Shown: positions 9,454 through 18,605 of the stretch, piece by piece
How the letters are laid out: each line of letters opens with the position of its first letter
Position numbering within the stretch: the first letter of the stretch is position 1
DNA from: Gammaproteobacteria bacterium
GTDB lineage: Bacteria; Pseudomonadota; Gammaproteobacteria; Arenicellales; UBA868
DNA length: 38,039 bases
Assembly (NCBI GenBank): GCA_016776875.1
Contig: JADHSN010000004.1
Location: 1-38,039, forward strand
Direction of reading: 5' to 3'
Position numbers and translations under genes: made by a program
Notes under the pieces: generated by a model
The model's input: the letters and a program-made list of their open reading frames with translations, nothing else
What the model was told of the DNA's origin: nothing
Databases searched by the model: none

Positions 9454-9499
9454 TTGCACTAGACTAGGACGATTTGCCGAGATCCTAATCTAGTACAAG
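9454..9499. repeat. Imperfect inverted repeat between divergent cnoX and EamA genes
   Basis: TTGCACTAGACTAGGAC (9454-9470) faces the reverse complement of 9483-9499, TTGTACTAGATTAGGAT: 14 of 17 positions match, with a 12-base spacer. It sits in the 142-bp divergent region, directly before the AAGGAGA ribosome-binding site of the EamA gene (9497-9503). It may be an operator or a hairpin in the leader RNA. Confidence 0.4.
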
Positions 9500-9513
9500 G
9501 AGAAATATTTAAA

Positions 9514-10434
9514 GTGGGCTTAGACACTTCACCCGCTGGACGCCGTGCCTTTCTTTATTACTCGGCACCGGGCCTTTTTGTTGTCTTGTGGAGCACTGGT
9601 TTTATTGGGGCCAAAATGGGTCTGCCTTACGCAGAGCCAGCAACATTCTTGGCGATTCGTTTTGCTTTGGTTTCGGTGATCCTCGGGGCGGCTGCGGTCG
9701 TTCTGCGACCCGCATGGCCGAGGGGTTGGCGAGCCTTTGCACAAATCATGCTGGTCGGCATCCTAGTTCACGGCGTATATCTTGGTGGAATCTTTGCGGG
9801 GATTAATCTGGGTGTGTCAGCGGGCGATAGCGCTTTGATTGTTGGAATGCAGCCTATCTTGACCGCAGTATTTATTGGACCCATGCTTTCCGAGATTGTC
9901 GACCGCAGGCAATGGTCTGGTTTTATATTGGGGACAGCGGGTATCTCCCTGGTGTCGCTGCGTTACCTCGGCAACTTTGACAGCTCGTTCGAGGGTGTAC
10001 TGCTATGTGTGTTCGCTGTTGTAGGAATGAGCATCGGCACGCTTTATCAAAAACGATTTTGCAAGGATATGAATCTTTTGAGTGGTGCATTTTTACAGTT
10101 CGGGGCGGCAACATTAATGATGTCAGTGTTAGCGTTGACATTTGAAACGACTCAGATTAGTTGGACGGGTGAATTTGTATTTGCTCTGGGTTGGCTTGTT
10201 TTCGTGTTGTCTCTGGGTGCAATGACGCTCTTGTGGCTTCTGGTTAGGGAGAAAGCGGCAACTCAAGTGGCTAGCCTTTTCTTTCTGGTTCCCCCTGCAA
10301 CCGCACTTGCAGCATGGCCATTATTTGGAGAAACACTTAATTCAAATTCGATCGCGGGAATGATTCTTGTCGTGTGTGGGCTACTTTTGGTAAGGCCGGC
10401 AAAAGAAAACAGGCATCGAGAGTCATTGAGATGA
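9514..10434 (+). CDS. EamA/DMT-family permease
   Basis: 306 residues with about ten hydrophobic segments in two repeats, the EamA (DUF6) drug/metabolite transporter layout. The first repeat begins GLFVVLWSTGFIGAKMGLPYAEP and contains AIRF; the second ends PLFGETLNSNSIAGMILVVCGLLL, the usual C-terminal EamA motif. Many relatives export amino acids or other small metabolites; no substrate can be deduced. The GTG at 9514 is chosen because of AAGGAGA 10 bases upstream. The stop overlaps the next gene by 4 bases (ATGA), so the two are coupled. Confidence 0.88.
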   Translation: MGLDTSPAGRRAFLYYSAPGLFVVLWSTGFIGAKMGLPYAEPATFLAIRFALVSVILGAAAVVLRPAWPRGWRAFAQIMLVGILVHGVYLGGIFAGINLGVSAGDSALIVGMQPILTAVFIGPMLSEIVDRRQWSGFILGTAGISLVSLRYLGNFDSSFEGVLLCVFAVVGMSIGTLYQKRFCKDMNLLSGAFLQFGAATLMMSVLALTFETTQISWTGEFVFALGWLVFVLSLGAMTLLWLLVREKAATQVASLFFLVPPATALAAWPLFGETLNSNSIAGMILVVCGLLLVRPAKENRHRESLR

Positions 10435-10943
10435 GATTATTGTGGCTCAAGAAGGTCATTATCTTGGCGAATTTGCTATTTGCCGTTTCGTTTCCTGCCA
10501 TGGCTGAGATGCTGGAGGGCTTCGTCGATTTTGATGGGCAACCTGCGGCCTTGAATAAAATTTTTCCGAAAGAGCGATGGGTTGTTGTAATGATCTGGTC
10601 CCATACATGCCCAATCTGCGCAAGAGAGATGAGTACGCAAGTCGAATTTCATGAGCGGCATAGAGAAGGTGATATTGCGGTCTTGGGCATGTCGTTAGAC
10701 GGGCAGTCAGACACGTTTGAGGCTTGGGCATTTTCGGAAGAGCACAGTGTAACGTTTCCAAATGTGTTAGCGGGCCCTCAAAGTGTTGCGAAATTTTTTT
10801 ATGAAACTTCAGGCCGACGATTGAAAGGCACTCCAACCTTTATGATTTTTGGACCCAAGCGGGAGCTTAAAGCTGTGCAGTCTGGACCAGTGGCGCCTGA
10901 AGTCATTGAACGCTTTATCGATCAACTTAAAAAAAACGATTGA
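10431..10943 (+). CDS. Secreted thioredoxin-like (TlpA/AhpC-fold) protein
   Basis: 170 residues from the ATG at 10431, which overlaps the stop of the upstream permease. Residues 1-25 form a signal peptide ending FPAMA, with likely cleavage before E26. The mature part shows a thioredoxin fold: VVVMIWSHTCPICAREM with redox cysteines C60 and C63, and cis-proline loop KGTPTFMIF. Such proteins reduce or oxidise cysteines of exported proteins in the periplasm, or act as peroxiredoxin-like enzymes. Placement between two EamA permeases is unusual, and no cytochrome c maturation gene is adjacent. Confidence 0.85.
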   Translation: MRLLWLKKVIILANLLFAVSFPAMAEMLEGFVDFDGQPAALNKIFPKERWVVVMIWSHTCPICAREMSTQVEFHERHREGDIAVLGMSLDGQSDTFEAWAFSEEHSVTFPNVLAGPQSVAKFFYETSGRRLKGTPTFMIFGPKRELKAVQSGPVAPEVIERFIDQLKKND

Positions 10944-10986
10944 TAGCATCGCGAACCTGTGATTATCAATTGGTAAAGATTAAACT

Positions 10987-11880
10987 ATGACTGACGAATA
11001 TAAAAAAGGATTCTGGCTCACGCTGGCTGGCGTAATGGCGTTTACGCCAGACGCGTTACTGATCCGTCTAACTGCGATTGATACATTTACGTTAGCATTT
11101 GGTCGAGGCGTGCTTGGCGGAACGGTCCTTATTCTCTGCTACATTATTTTTGTCAAAGATGGATTTATTGCGGCGTTACGACCTTTAGGTTGGTGGGGTG
11201 TTTTGTTTGTCTTTGTGCAGGCCGCGTCTTCAATCATCTTTTACGCGGCGTTTGCATTTACCTCGGCCGCAAATGTGCTAATTATTTTTGCGTGTACCCC
11301 GTTGGTTGCCGCTATTTTTTCGCGGGTTCTATTTGGGGAACGAATTGCCTTTATCACGAAGATGGCCATTTTAGGGAGTGCTTTGGGACTCGGGGTCGTC
11401 ACGTCCGGAAGTCTTGAAAGCGGACAGTGGGTGGGTGACGGACTCGCGTTTATTGATGTGATTCTTCTTGGTCTTTTATTCGCAATCATAAGAGGGCGGA
11501 AGCAAAGTAATATGGTGCCGGCCACTGGACTGGGTCTTTTGTTGGCGAGTGGCGTTTCATTTTTCTTTGCCGATTTCCCGGCCATGGCAGTGAATCAGTG
11601 GATATGGCTTGTGCTGGGGGGCGCCATATTACTGCCGGTAGCAATTTCTCTTCTAACGGTAGGGCCTCGATTCCTCCCGGCAGCGGAGGCGGCTATGTTG
11701 ACATTAATGGAATCAGTTTTAGGTCCTCTATGGGTCTGGATGGTAATTGGTGAGAATCCAGGTTTGCGTTCGGTAATCGGTGGGACGATTGTTATTGGCG
11801 TCCTTCTGGCACATTCAGTGATAAGGTTTCGATCACATGCGCCTGAAGACGCTGGCGTGAAATCAATCAAATCAGAGTGA
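10987..11880 (+). CDS. Second EamA/DMT-family permease
   Basis: 297 residues, about ten membrane segments, EamA family: GFWLTLAGVMAFTPDALLIRL, FGRGVLGG, a repeat boundary near SAANVLIIFACTPLVAAIFSRVLFGERI, and the C-terminal PLWVWMVIGENPGLRSVIGGTIVIGVLLAHS. It differs clearly from the permease at 9514 and is not a recent duplicate. It lies 43 bp after the thioredoxin-like gene and 55 bp before the amidohydrolase, so it may belong to the same transcription unit. Substrate unknown; given the next two genes, an amide or methylamine derivative is a guess only. Confidence 0.87.
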   Translation: MTDEYKKGFWLTLAGVMAFTPDALLIRLTAIDTFTLAFGRGVLGGTVLILCYIIFVKDGFIAALRPLGWWGVLFVFVQAASSIIFYAAFAFTSAANVLIIFACTPLVAAIFSRVLFGERIAFITKMAILGSALGLGVVTSGSLESGQWVGDGLAFIDVILLGLLFAIIRGRKQSNMVPATGLGLLLASGVSFFFADFPAMAVNQWIWLVLGGAILLPVAISLLTVGPRFLPAAEAAMLTLMESVLGPLWVWMVIGENPGLRSVIGGTIVIGVLLAHSVIRFRSHAPEDAGVKSIKSE

Positions 11881-11935
11881 TGATTTTCGGGGTCTGGTTC
11901 GGCGCAATACACCGGAAAAAAATGAGATATGAACC

Positions 11936-13183
11936 ATGAAAAAAACAGGTGATCTGGAGATTGACGGCGAGAGGCTATGGGACTCAATTATGGAAATCGC
12001 AAAAATTGGTGCGACCCAGAAAGGAGGCTCATGTCGACTTGCGCTCACTGATCTTGACCGGGAAGCGCGGGATCTTTTTGTGAGTTGGTGTCAAGACGCA
12101 GGATGCACAATTGCGATTGATAAGATGGGTAATATTTTTGCACGCCGGCAAGGCAGTGATCCGGATTTACATCCGGTTGCCGTGGGTAGTCATCTAGATA
12201 CCCAACCGACTGGCGGGCGCTTTGATGGCGTTTATGGCGTACTGACAGGATTAGAGGTTATTCGGACGCTGAATGATCACAAGATCAACACGAGACATCC
12301 TGTCGAGGTCGTCTGCTGGACAAATGAGGAGGGTAGTCGGTTTGCGCCTGCGATGGTCGCCTCTGGCGTGTTTGCAGGGGTTTACGAACTTGAATTCGGC
12401 TTATCGCGGGAAGATGAAGATGGGCGGACGATGGGCGAAGAGTTAACGCGAATTGGCTATGCTGGCGATCAGCCGATGGGGCGACCACTGCATGCCTATT
12501 TGGAGGCTCATATCGAGCAAGGACCCATCTTAGTCGAGGAAGAAATTGATATCGGCATTGTCACCGATGCGCAGGGGCAGCGTTGGTATGAGTTGGAGCT
12601 AACAGGGAAAGAATCGCACGCAGGGCCTACCCCGATGGATCGGCGTCAAGACGCTTTATTAGCAGCCGCAAGAGTGGTGACGTTAATTAATGATATTGGG
12701 CTTGCGCACGCTCCGTTAGCGTGCGCAACTGTTGGTATGATGCAGGTGCATCCGAACTCGCGAAATGTGATTCCGGGTCGGGTTTTTATGACTATCGATA
12801 TCCGTCATCCGGACGACGCTGTACTATCAAAGATGGATGCGCTGGTTCGAGGCGGGATTGCGGAGATAACAAACACTGCCGGAATTTCGCACGACATCAA
12901 TCAAATTTTTTATTACGCGCCTATTGCGTTTGATTCAAGTTGTGTTCGCGCTGTGGCCGAAGCAGCCTCAACGTGTGGGTACAGCGCGCGCGAAATTGTT
13001 ACAGGTGCAGGACATGATGCCTGTTTTGTCGCACATGCCGCTCCTACATCGATGATTTTTATTCCATGCATTGATGGTATCAGTCATAACGAGGTAGAGG
13101 ATATTCATCCGGCCTGGTCCACTCAGGGTGCTAACGTGATGCTTCAAGCGGTCCTCAGCAAGGCGGAACAAATCGCGAGCTAG
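11936..13183 (+). CDS. M20-family amidohydrolase (N-carbamoyl-L-amino acid hydrolase / allantoate amidohydrolase type)
   Basis: 415 residues, normal for hydantoinase/carbamoylase enzymes (AmaB/HyuC, AllC). Metal ligands of the family are visible: H86 (GSHLDTQPTGG), D97 (GRFDGVYG), E131/E132 (TNEEGSRFAP), H192 (EAHIEQGPIL), and a C-terminal histidine in DGISHNEVE. The dimerisation insert includes TGKESHAGPTPMDRRQDAL. These enzymes cleave a carbamoyl, ureido or similar amide from amino acid derivatives and release ammonia. The exact substrate cannot be read. The MttB-like gene follows after 50 bp, suggesting a shared nitrogen-compound pathway. Confidence 0.88.
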   Translation: MKKTGDLEIDGERLWDSIMEIAKIGATQKGGSCRLALTDLDREARDLFVSWCQDAGCTIAIDKMGNIFARRQGSDPDLHPVAVGSHLDTQPTGGRFDGVYGVLTGLEVIRTLNDHKINTRHPVEVVCWTNEEGSRFAPAMVASGVFAGVYELEFGLSREDEDGRTMGEELTRIGYAGDQPMGRPLHAYLEAHIEQGPILVEEEIDIGIVTDAQGQRWYELELTGKESHAGPTPMDRRQDALLAAARVVTLINDIGLAHAPLACATVGMMQVHPNSRNVIPGRVFMTIDIRHPDDAVLSKMDALVRGGIAEITNTAGISHDINQIFYYAPIAFDSSCVRAVAEAASTCGYSAREIVTGAGHDACFVAHAAPTSMIFIPCIDGISHNEVEDIHPAWSTQGANVMLQAVLSKAEQIAS

Positions 13184-13233
13184 AACTTAGCAGTGCAGCA
13201 TCTGAACTAAATTTTTCTGGAGGACGATAGGTA

Positions 13234-14775
13234 ATGAGTCGCATAGATAGGAATCGCGCGCGAAAAGAGCGCCGCGCGAGTCGCAGTGGGGCGGGTATTT
13301 CTCAGATCGGGTTTGGTCCGCTTAATAATCGCTATCCCCCGATTAATCCTTTGTCCGAGGCGCAGGTTGAAGAGATTCACAACGCTTCGCTTTGCCTGCT
13401 GCGTGACTCTGGAATCGAAGTGATGAGTGCTTCGGTCCGGGCTCAATTTCGCCGCGAGGGTGCGTCTGTTGATGACGATACGGGAATTGTTAAGGTTGAT
13501 CCCGAAATGATCATTGAGTTAATCGCTCGGGCCCCTCGGGAGATTCGACTCACTCCTCGTAATAGTGATCATACGGTAACACTCGGCGGCTCCCAGGTGA
13601 ATTTCGGCGCCGTTTCCGGTCCGCCGAATGTGCACGATTGCGTTCAAGGTAGGCGGGCTGGTAATTTTGCTGATTACAAGAAATTAATCAGTCTCGGACA
13701 AGCCTTTAACGTCATTAGCGTATTCGGAAATCAGTCGGTAGCGACCACGGATCTTCCAGTGCCGACCCGTCATCTGGATTGCTACGAGGCCAATTTAACT
13801 CTGACGGATAAGATTTTTTCTGCGATACCGATTGGGAAAGAACGCGTCGTTGACGCGGCACACATGGTCGCAATTGCTCGAGGCATTAGCCTGGATGAGT
13901 TGCATCGGAGTCCTGGTTTGATCGGTAATATCAATATTAAGTCGCCGCGAAAGTTAGATGAGGCAATGTCTGATGGGGCATTGGCGCTCGCCGAGCTCGG
14001 TCAGGCTGTTATCGTAACGCCGTTTACACTTTTGGGTGCGATGACGCCAGTCACAATGGCTGCTGCCCTGGTACAGCAAAATGCGGAGGCTTTATTGGGC
14101 TTATCAATGATACAGATGGCGTTCCCCGGAAGCCCTGTGGTCTATGGCGGATTTACATCTAATGTTGATATGCGATCAGGCGCACCAACTTTTGGAACGC
14201 CAGAAAATGCAAAGGCGAATCTTGCCGGAGGGCAGATGGCCCGTCGCTACGGATTGCCGTACCGCACGAGTGCCTGTAATGCGTCAAATTTGGTTGATGT
14301 CCAGAGTACCTATGAGACCCAAATGGCACTGTGGGGCGCCGTAATGGGGCACGGGAATCTTGTTTATCATGCCGCGGGATGGCTAGAGGGTGGCCTTGTC
14401 GCATCTTTTGAGAAATTTGTGATTGATGTGGAAGTGATTCAGCATTTGTCCGAAATGCTGAAACCGATTGATACCTCTGTAGATGAGCTCGCGGTTGATG
14501 CGATCTCCGGGGTTGAGCCAGGCGGACATTTTTTTGGGGCGGAACACACCATGGAGCGATACGAGTCTGCGTTCTACACGCCGTTTTTAAGTGATTGGCA
14601 AAATAATGAAAACTGGCAAGCGGCTGGCGCCAAAGATACGACCCGTCGGGCGACGGAGATCTGGCAATCAGTTTTGGAAAATTTTGAGCCCCCTAAATTA
14701 GATGATGATCGACGCGATGCATTAAGCGAGTATGTTCAGAGACGGAAGCGGGAGATTGGAACGAAAGAGGTGTGA
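13234..14775 (+). CDS. MttB-family (COG5598) methyltransferase without pyrrolysine codon
   Basis: 513 residues matching the trimethylamine methyltransferase (MttB) family over its whole length: PLSEAQVEEIHNASLCLLRDSGIEV near the start, FGAVSGPPNVHD, and in the second half GGFTSNVDMRSGAPTFGTPENA and YRTSACNASNLVDVQSTYET. Archaeal MttB needs pyrrolysine encoded by in-frame TAG; here the frame has none, as in the glycine betaine methyltransferase MtgB branch. Characterised members pass a methyl group to a corrinoid protein, but no corrinoid protein or reactivase gene is visible nearby. The N-terminal 25 residues are strongly basic. TGGAGGA (13218-13224) supports the ATG at 13234. Substrate unknown; a quaternary amine or related compound is plausible. 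Confidence 0.87.
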   Translation: MSRIDRNRARKERRASRSGAGISQIGFGPLNNRYPPINPLSEAQVEEIHNASLCLLRDSGIEVMSASVRAQFRREGASVDDDTGIVKVDPEMIIELIARAPREIRLTPRNSDHTVTLGGSQVNFGAVSGPPNVHDCVQGRRAGNFADYKKLISLGQAFNVISVFGNQSVATTDLPVPTRHLDCYEANLTLTDKIFSAIPIGKERVVDAAHMVAIARGISLDELHRSPGLIGNINIKSPRKLDEAMSDGALALAELGQAVIVTPFTLLGAMTPVTMAAALVQQNAEALLGLSMIQMAFPGSPVVYGGFTSNVDMRSGAPTFGTPENAKANLAGGQMARRYGLPYRTSACNASNLVDVQSTYETQMALWGAVMGHGNLVYHAAGWLEGGLVASFEKFVIDVEVIQHLSEMLKPIDTSVDELAVDAISGVEPGGHFFGAEHTMERYESAFYTPFLSDWQNNENWQAAGAKDTTRRATEIWQSVLENFEPPKLDDDRRDALSEYVQRRKREIGTKEV

Positions 14776-14805
14776 ATGATTTTGAGATTATTCGATAATT
14801 CTGGG

Positions 14806-15420
14806 TTACAACCCTTGGAGTGTCTTCGATAAAGTTGATAGAACTCTTTTTTTAATCAGGATTTGCGCTTTTTGGTTTGGGTGAAGTCCGTCGGCCTGGA
14901 GCAGTTGCGGGTCGCCAAAAATCTCATCGAATACTGACGGGATTAGAATGATATCGAATTGATCTGAGAGTTCGCGATAAATTGAACGAAACGCATCGCG
15001 ATAGGCAGACCCATAGTTTGCGGGAATATCCATTTCAATGAGGGCGATCGCCGCGCCATTAGATAGACCGGCTTGGATCATCGTTGAGAGATTTGACTTA
15101 ATTGCTGGAGGAGCATGACCGCGAAGGCCATCGTTGGCTCCCATTTCAATGATGACAAGGCTGGGTTGGTACCGCTCAAGGAGGCGGGGTAACGACTGTT
15201 TTGCTCCCGCTGTGGTCTCGCCACTCACAGAAGCGTTGATAAACTTCAATCTGCTTCCAAAGTCCTGCTGCGCTAAATGTACCCAGCCAGCATCTTCGGG
15301 CATTTGATAGGCAGCGCTCAGCGAGTCTCCCAGGACAAGAATAATCGGTTGATTCCCATTCGCGCCGAAACTGACGATCCATATCCCTAAACCGAGAATA
15401 CATGATTTGAAGAACGTCAT
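14806..15420 (-). CDS. tesA: Arylesterase / acyl-CoA thioesterase I TesA (SGNH hydrolase)
   Basis: 204 residues from the ATG at 15420, with an N-terminal hydrophobic segment ([20 protein letters not shown]) acting as a signal peptide. The four SGNH blocks are visible: LGDSLSAAYQM with nucleophile S33, SGETT with G67, GANDGLRG with N96, and DGLHPNQKA with D177 and H180. TesA is a periplasmic esterase/thioesterase/lysophospholipase. A longer in-frame start (15528) would run into ybbA and lacks a signal. It is divergent from ybbA, as in E. coli, with the two coding starts overlapping by 14 bases. Confidence 0.93.
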   Translation of the reverse strand: MTFFKSCILGLGIWIVSFGANGNQPIILVLGDSLSAAYQMPEDAGWVHLAQQDFGSRLKFINASVSGETTAGAKQSLPRLLERYQPSLVIIEMGANDGLRGHAPPAIKSNLSTMIQAGLSNGAAIALIEMDIPANYGSAYRDAFRSIYRELSDQFDIILIPSVFDEIFGDPQLLQADGLHPNQKAQILIKKRVLSTLSKTLQGL

Positions 15421-16081
15421 ATTAAGAGCCAATAAGCTAGTTCGCGATGTAGAGGGTCCGTCTGGAACATTGAGAATACTTGATAACGTCTCGTTCGAGA
15501 TAGCAAAGGGGGGATCAATTGCGATCACGGGCCCCTCTGGATCGGGAAAGTCTACCTTAATCTCTTTATTGGCCGGGATGGATCTTCCATCTCAAGGAGA
15601 GGTCTTTATTGGCGACCAAGATCTAAATCTGCTGGATGAGGACGGTCGCGCCAAACTCAGAGCGGGCAGGGTGGGGTTTGTATTCCAGTCTTTTTACCTC
15701 ATCGAAACATTAACTGCACTAGAAAATGTGATGCTGCCATTAGAGCTGGCAGGTATCTCAAATGCAAAAGAGGTTGCGGGCAGTTGGTTGGCGCGAGTAG
15801 GGCTTGAGAATCGTGGTGATCACTACCCGCAACAGTTATCCGGGGGCGAACAGCAGAGGGTCGCGCTCTCTCGCGCGTTCGCAATTGAGCCGGAGTTGCT
15901 TTTTGCCGACGAGCCGACGGGTAATCTGGATGACGAATCTTCAGCGCAGGTCACAGAGTTGCTCTTTTCTTTTTGCCACAATCGTGACTCAGCTTTAATT
16001 CTGGTGACTCATGATGCGAGTTTGGCGGCCCGATGTGAAAGAAGGCTACGACTCGTTAACGGCCGGATAGTGGAAGCATAA
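15407..16081 (+). CDS. ybbA: ABC transporter ATP-binding protein YbbA
   Basis: 224 residues, LolD/YbbA-type ATPase: Walker [10 protein letters not shown] (residues 42-50), Q-loop [21 protein letters not shown], signature LSGGEQQR, Walker [13 protein letters not shown], and H-loop LVTHD. It starts at a TTG (15407). The only nearby ATG (15402) is out of frame and stops at once, and the fold needs residues from this point. It pairs with the FtsX-like permease that begins one base after its stop, and diverges from tesA. In E. coli the unit is linked to periplasmic or outer-membrane transport, with the substrate not established. Confidence 0.92.
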   Translation: MKNVILRANKLVRDVEGPSGTLRILDNVSFEIAKGGSIAITGPSGSGKSTLISLLAGMDLPSQGEVFIGDQDLNLLDEDGRAKLRAGRVGFVFQSFYLIETLTALENVMLPLELAGISNAKEVAGSWLARVGLENRGDHYPQQLSGGEQQRVALSRAFAIEPELLFADEPTGNLDDESSAQVTELLFSFCHNRDSALILVTHDASLAARCERRLRLVNGRIVEA

Positions 16082-16082
16082 A

Positions 16083-18578
16083 GTGAATTCGACTTTTTTT
16101 TATTCGTTGCGCGAGATTCGGCGGGATTGGCGGGCGCGCGAGATTGTGGCCTTGGGTATGGCGGTGGCGATATCAGTAGGTGCAGTCACCGCAGTACTGG
16201 GTTTTGCGGATCGGGTCACTAGTGGCTTGGAGAGAAGCGCGGGCGAAGTAATTGCTGCCGATATAAAGCTCGCCAGTCGTGAAGAATTTCCGAGCGAATT
16301 TTCGGAAAAGGCGCTTGAATTAGGGCTAAAGGTGGCGCATACGGTGTCTTTTCCGACCGTTATCTTTGATGACGGAAGGACGCTGTTAAGTTCTGTTAAA
16401 GGAGTCAGTGATCGATATCCTTTGAGGGGTGAACTTCAGGTTCAGACCGTTCAAACCGGGTCAAGTGTTGTTACCGCTCATGCAATTCCGGCCCGGGGCG
16501 AGTTATGGGTGGATGCCCGGGTGCTTTCGTCCATGGATTTAGCGCTTGGGGATCAATTAAAACTCGGGGAAAAGTCGTTTACATTGGGGGCTGTGCTGAC
16601 CTATGAGCCAGATCGAGGAGGACAGTTCTTCAGTTTTTCACCGCGACTGATGGCCAACATTACAGATCTTGAAGAAACGGGTCTTCTGGGTCCTTCGAGT
16701 CGCGCACGTTATGCCTTGTTGGCTGCGGGCCCTTCGGAGGTGGTGGAGCAGTTCGCCGCTATCGTTGATGATTTGCCATCTCCAAAATATACGATCATTG
16801 ATCTTGAATCGGCTCAGGAGCAAGTCGGGGCAACTGTCACCACATCAAGAGACTTTATTGGAATGGCAACCCTTGCGACGCTCTTGATTGCAGGGATTTC
16901 AATTGCGGTCGCATCAAGACGATATACAGAGCGCCGACGACGCCACGCCGCGCTGCTTCGTTGTTTTGGAGCAACGAGTCGCGAAGTATTGTTAATCTAC
17001 GGTCAGACGCTATTTCTCCTGAGTCTTTTCTGGGGTTTTGCCGGGATGCTCTTGGGTTATTTTGTTCAGGAAATAATGTCGACAATCCTAGGTGAATTCT
17101 TTACAACCGAATTAGGTGAGATAGACATTAATTCAGGTTTAATGGGTCTGTTGCTGGGCACAATCTTGCTTTTGGGTTTTAGTCTTCCGTCACTCTCACG
17201 CCTGACCCGGGTTTCCCCAACAGAGGTGCTTCGCAAAGTTGAACGGGCGCGGTATCAGGGTATCGATAGGGTGTGGCATCTCGTTTCTATCATTATTTTT
17301 TTGATACTGGCTTATACGCAAACCCGTTCGGTAGAGTTGGTTGGATTAGTTTTGTTTGCTGTCGTTGGCGTGCTTGTCGCGATGATGGGATGTAGCGCTT
17401 TTGTGTTGACCGGGTTGCGGAAAATTTCTCGAGGCGTTGGCGTTTCCTGGCGATTCGGACTTGGCCGGCTTTTTCGGGACAGAATGGCAAGCACCTTTCA
17501 AATATCAGCGCTTGGCATTGGGTTGACGGTACTGATCACTTTATCGTTCATTCGCGTTCAACTATTTGAATCTTGGGAAGCAAGAACGCCGGATGATGCG
17601 CCCAACTTTTTTTTCGCTAATATTCAGGATTACGAGAAAAATGCTTTAAAAGTTTTTTTTTCGACGCGGGTAAATTTGACCCCGTCTTTCACCCCAATGG
17701 CCACCGGTCGACTCGTATCGATTAATGGCGCGATCCCCAGCGTAGATGAATACCCGGACCCACGGACTGCTTCACGCATTGATGGCAATTTAAATTTTTC
17801 ATGGTCGGATAAGTTGCCTCAGGGTAATCGACTTGTCGACGGGGAGTGGTGGGATGCAACGACCACCGAGCCGGTCGTTTCGTTAGCGCAAAGCTGGGCA
17901 GAACCCTTGCGCGTCAAGGTTGGCGATCGGATTGGTGTGCGAGTGGGTACTGAGGAGATTGATGCATTGATCGTCAATATACGAGAGGTTCAGTGGGAGA
18001 ATTTCAATCCAAATTTTTTCGTGCTCTTCCCGCCGAATGTGTTCGCTAATGCGCCGCATACATACTTGAGTTCAACTCGCCTCGAAGGTCAGAACCAGGA
18101 TACCCTCGTGTCGCTGAATCAAATTTTTCCGACAATTAATATTATTGATATCGGCGCGATTCTTAAGCAGGTCAGACGCCTGCTGGATCTTGTCGGCCTG
18201 ACACTTAATCTGGTTTTTGGTTTTACGCTTGCCGCAGGAAGTGTGGCGCTCTACTCAGTAATGCAGTACGGTCATGAGGCGAGGGTACGAGATGTTGCAA
18301 TGCTGAAAGTGTTAGGGTGCGATCGCCGGCGGATCATGATGGCCCTGGGCGCAGAGTTTTTAACGATTTCGCTTATCGCAGGCCTAGTCGCGGGGATTTC
18401 TGCGTCGATGATTGGATGGTTATTAGCCGCCCAGATTTTTGATATTCCCTATCAGTTCAACCCCTTTGTTCTAGTTTTTTCAGTCTTTTTGAGTGCTATA
18501 ATCGTCGCGGCTTTAAGCATGTCACATGTTAAACATGCGCTACGAACCGCGCCTAAATTTGCTCTTTTATGGATTTAA
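16083..18578 (+). CDS. ybbP: FtsX-like ABC permease YbbP
   Basis: 831 residues, close to E. coli YbbP (about 800). The layout is an N-terminal membrane segment (EIVALGMAVAISVGAVTAVLGFADRV), a periplasmic domain, then FtsX-type membrane blocks with the conserved RRRRHAALLRCFGATSREVLLIYGQTLF, a middle block with FGLGRLFRDRMASTFQISALGIGLTVL, a second periplasmic domain, and a C-terminal FtsX block with RDVAMLKVLGCDRRRIMMALGAE. The GTG start (16083) directly follows the ybbA stop. With YbbA it forms a MacB/LolCDE-like mechanotransmission ABC system whose cargo is unknown. Confidence 0.92.
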   Translation: MNSTFFYSLREIRRDWRAREIVALGMAVAISVGAVTAVLGFADRVTSGLERSAGEVIAADIKLASREEFPSEFSEKALELGLKVAHTVSFPTVIFDDGRTLLSSVKGVSDRYPLRGELQVQTVQTGSSVVTAHAIPARGELWVDARVLSSMDLALGDQLKLGEKSFTLGAVLTYEPDRGGQFFSFSPRLMANITDLEETGLLGPSSRARYALLAAGPSEVVEQFAAIVDDLPSPKYTIIDLESAQEQVGATVTTSRDFIGMATLATLLIAGISIAVASRRYTERRRRHAALLRCFGATSREVLLIYGQTLFLLSLFWGFAGMLLGYFVQEIMSTILGEFFTTELGEIDINSGLMGLLLGTILLLGFSLPSLSRLTRVSPTEVLRKVERARYQGIDRVWHLVSIIIFLILAYTQTRSVELVGLVLFAVVGVLVAMMGCSAFVLTGLRKISRGVGVSWRFGLGRLFRDRMASTFQISALGIGLTVLITLSFIRVQLFESWEARTPDDAPNFFFANIQDYEKNALKVFFSTRVNLTPSFTPMATGRLVSINGAIPSVDEYPDPRTASRIDGNLNFSWSDKLPQGNRLVDGEWWDATTTEPVVSLAQSWAEPLRVKVGDRIGVRVGTEEIDALIVNIREVQWENFNPNFFVLFPPNVFANAPHTYLSSTRLEGQNQDTLVSLNQIFPTINIIDIGAILKQVRRLLDLVGLTLNLVFGFTLAAGSVALYSVMQYGHEARVRDVAMLKVLGCDRRRIMMALGAEFLTISLIAGLVAGISASMIGWLLAAQIFDIPYQFNPFVLVFSVFLSAIIVAALSMSHVKHALRTAPKFALLWI

Positions 18579-18605
18579 GAGTCGATCTGCGACCACTCTT
18601 TTCAA

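Noticed and set aside
11595-11987. 130-residue minus-strand frame across the second EamA gene and the next gap
   Set aside because: Antisense of membrane-segment codons, low-complexity composition, no independent support.
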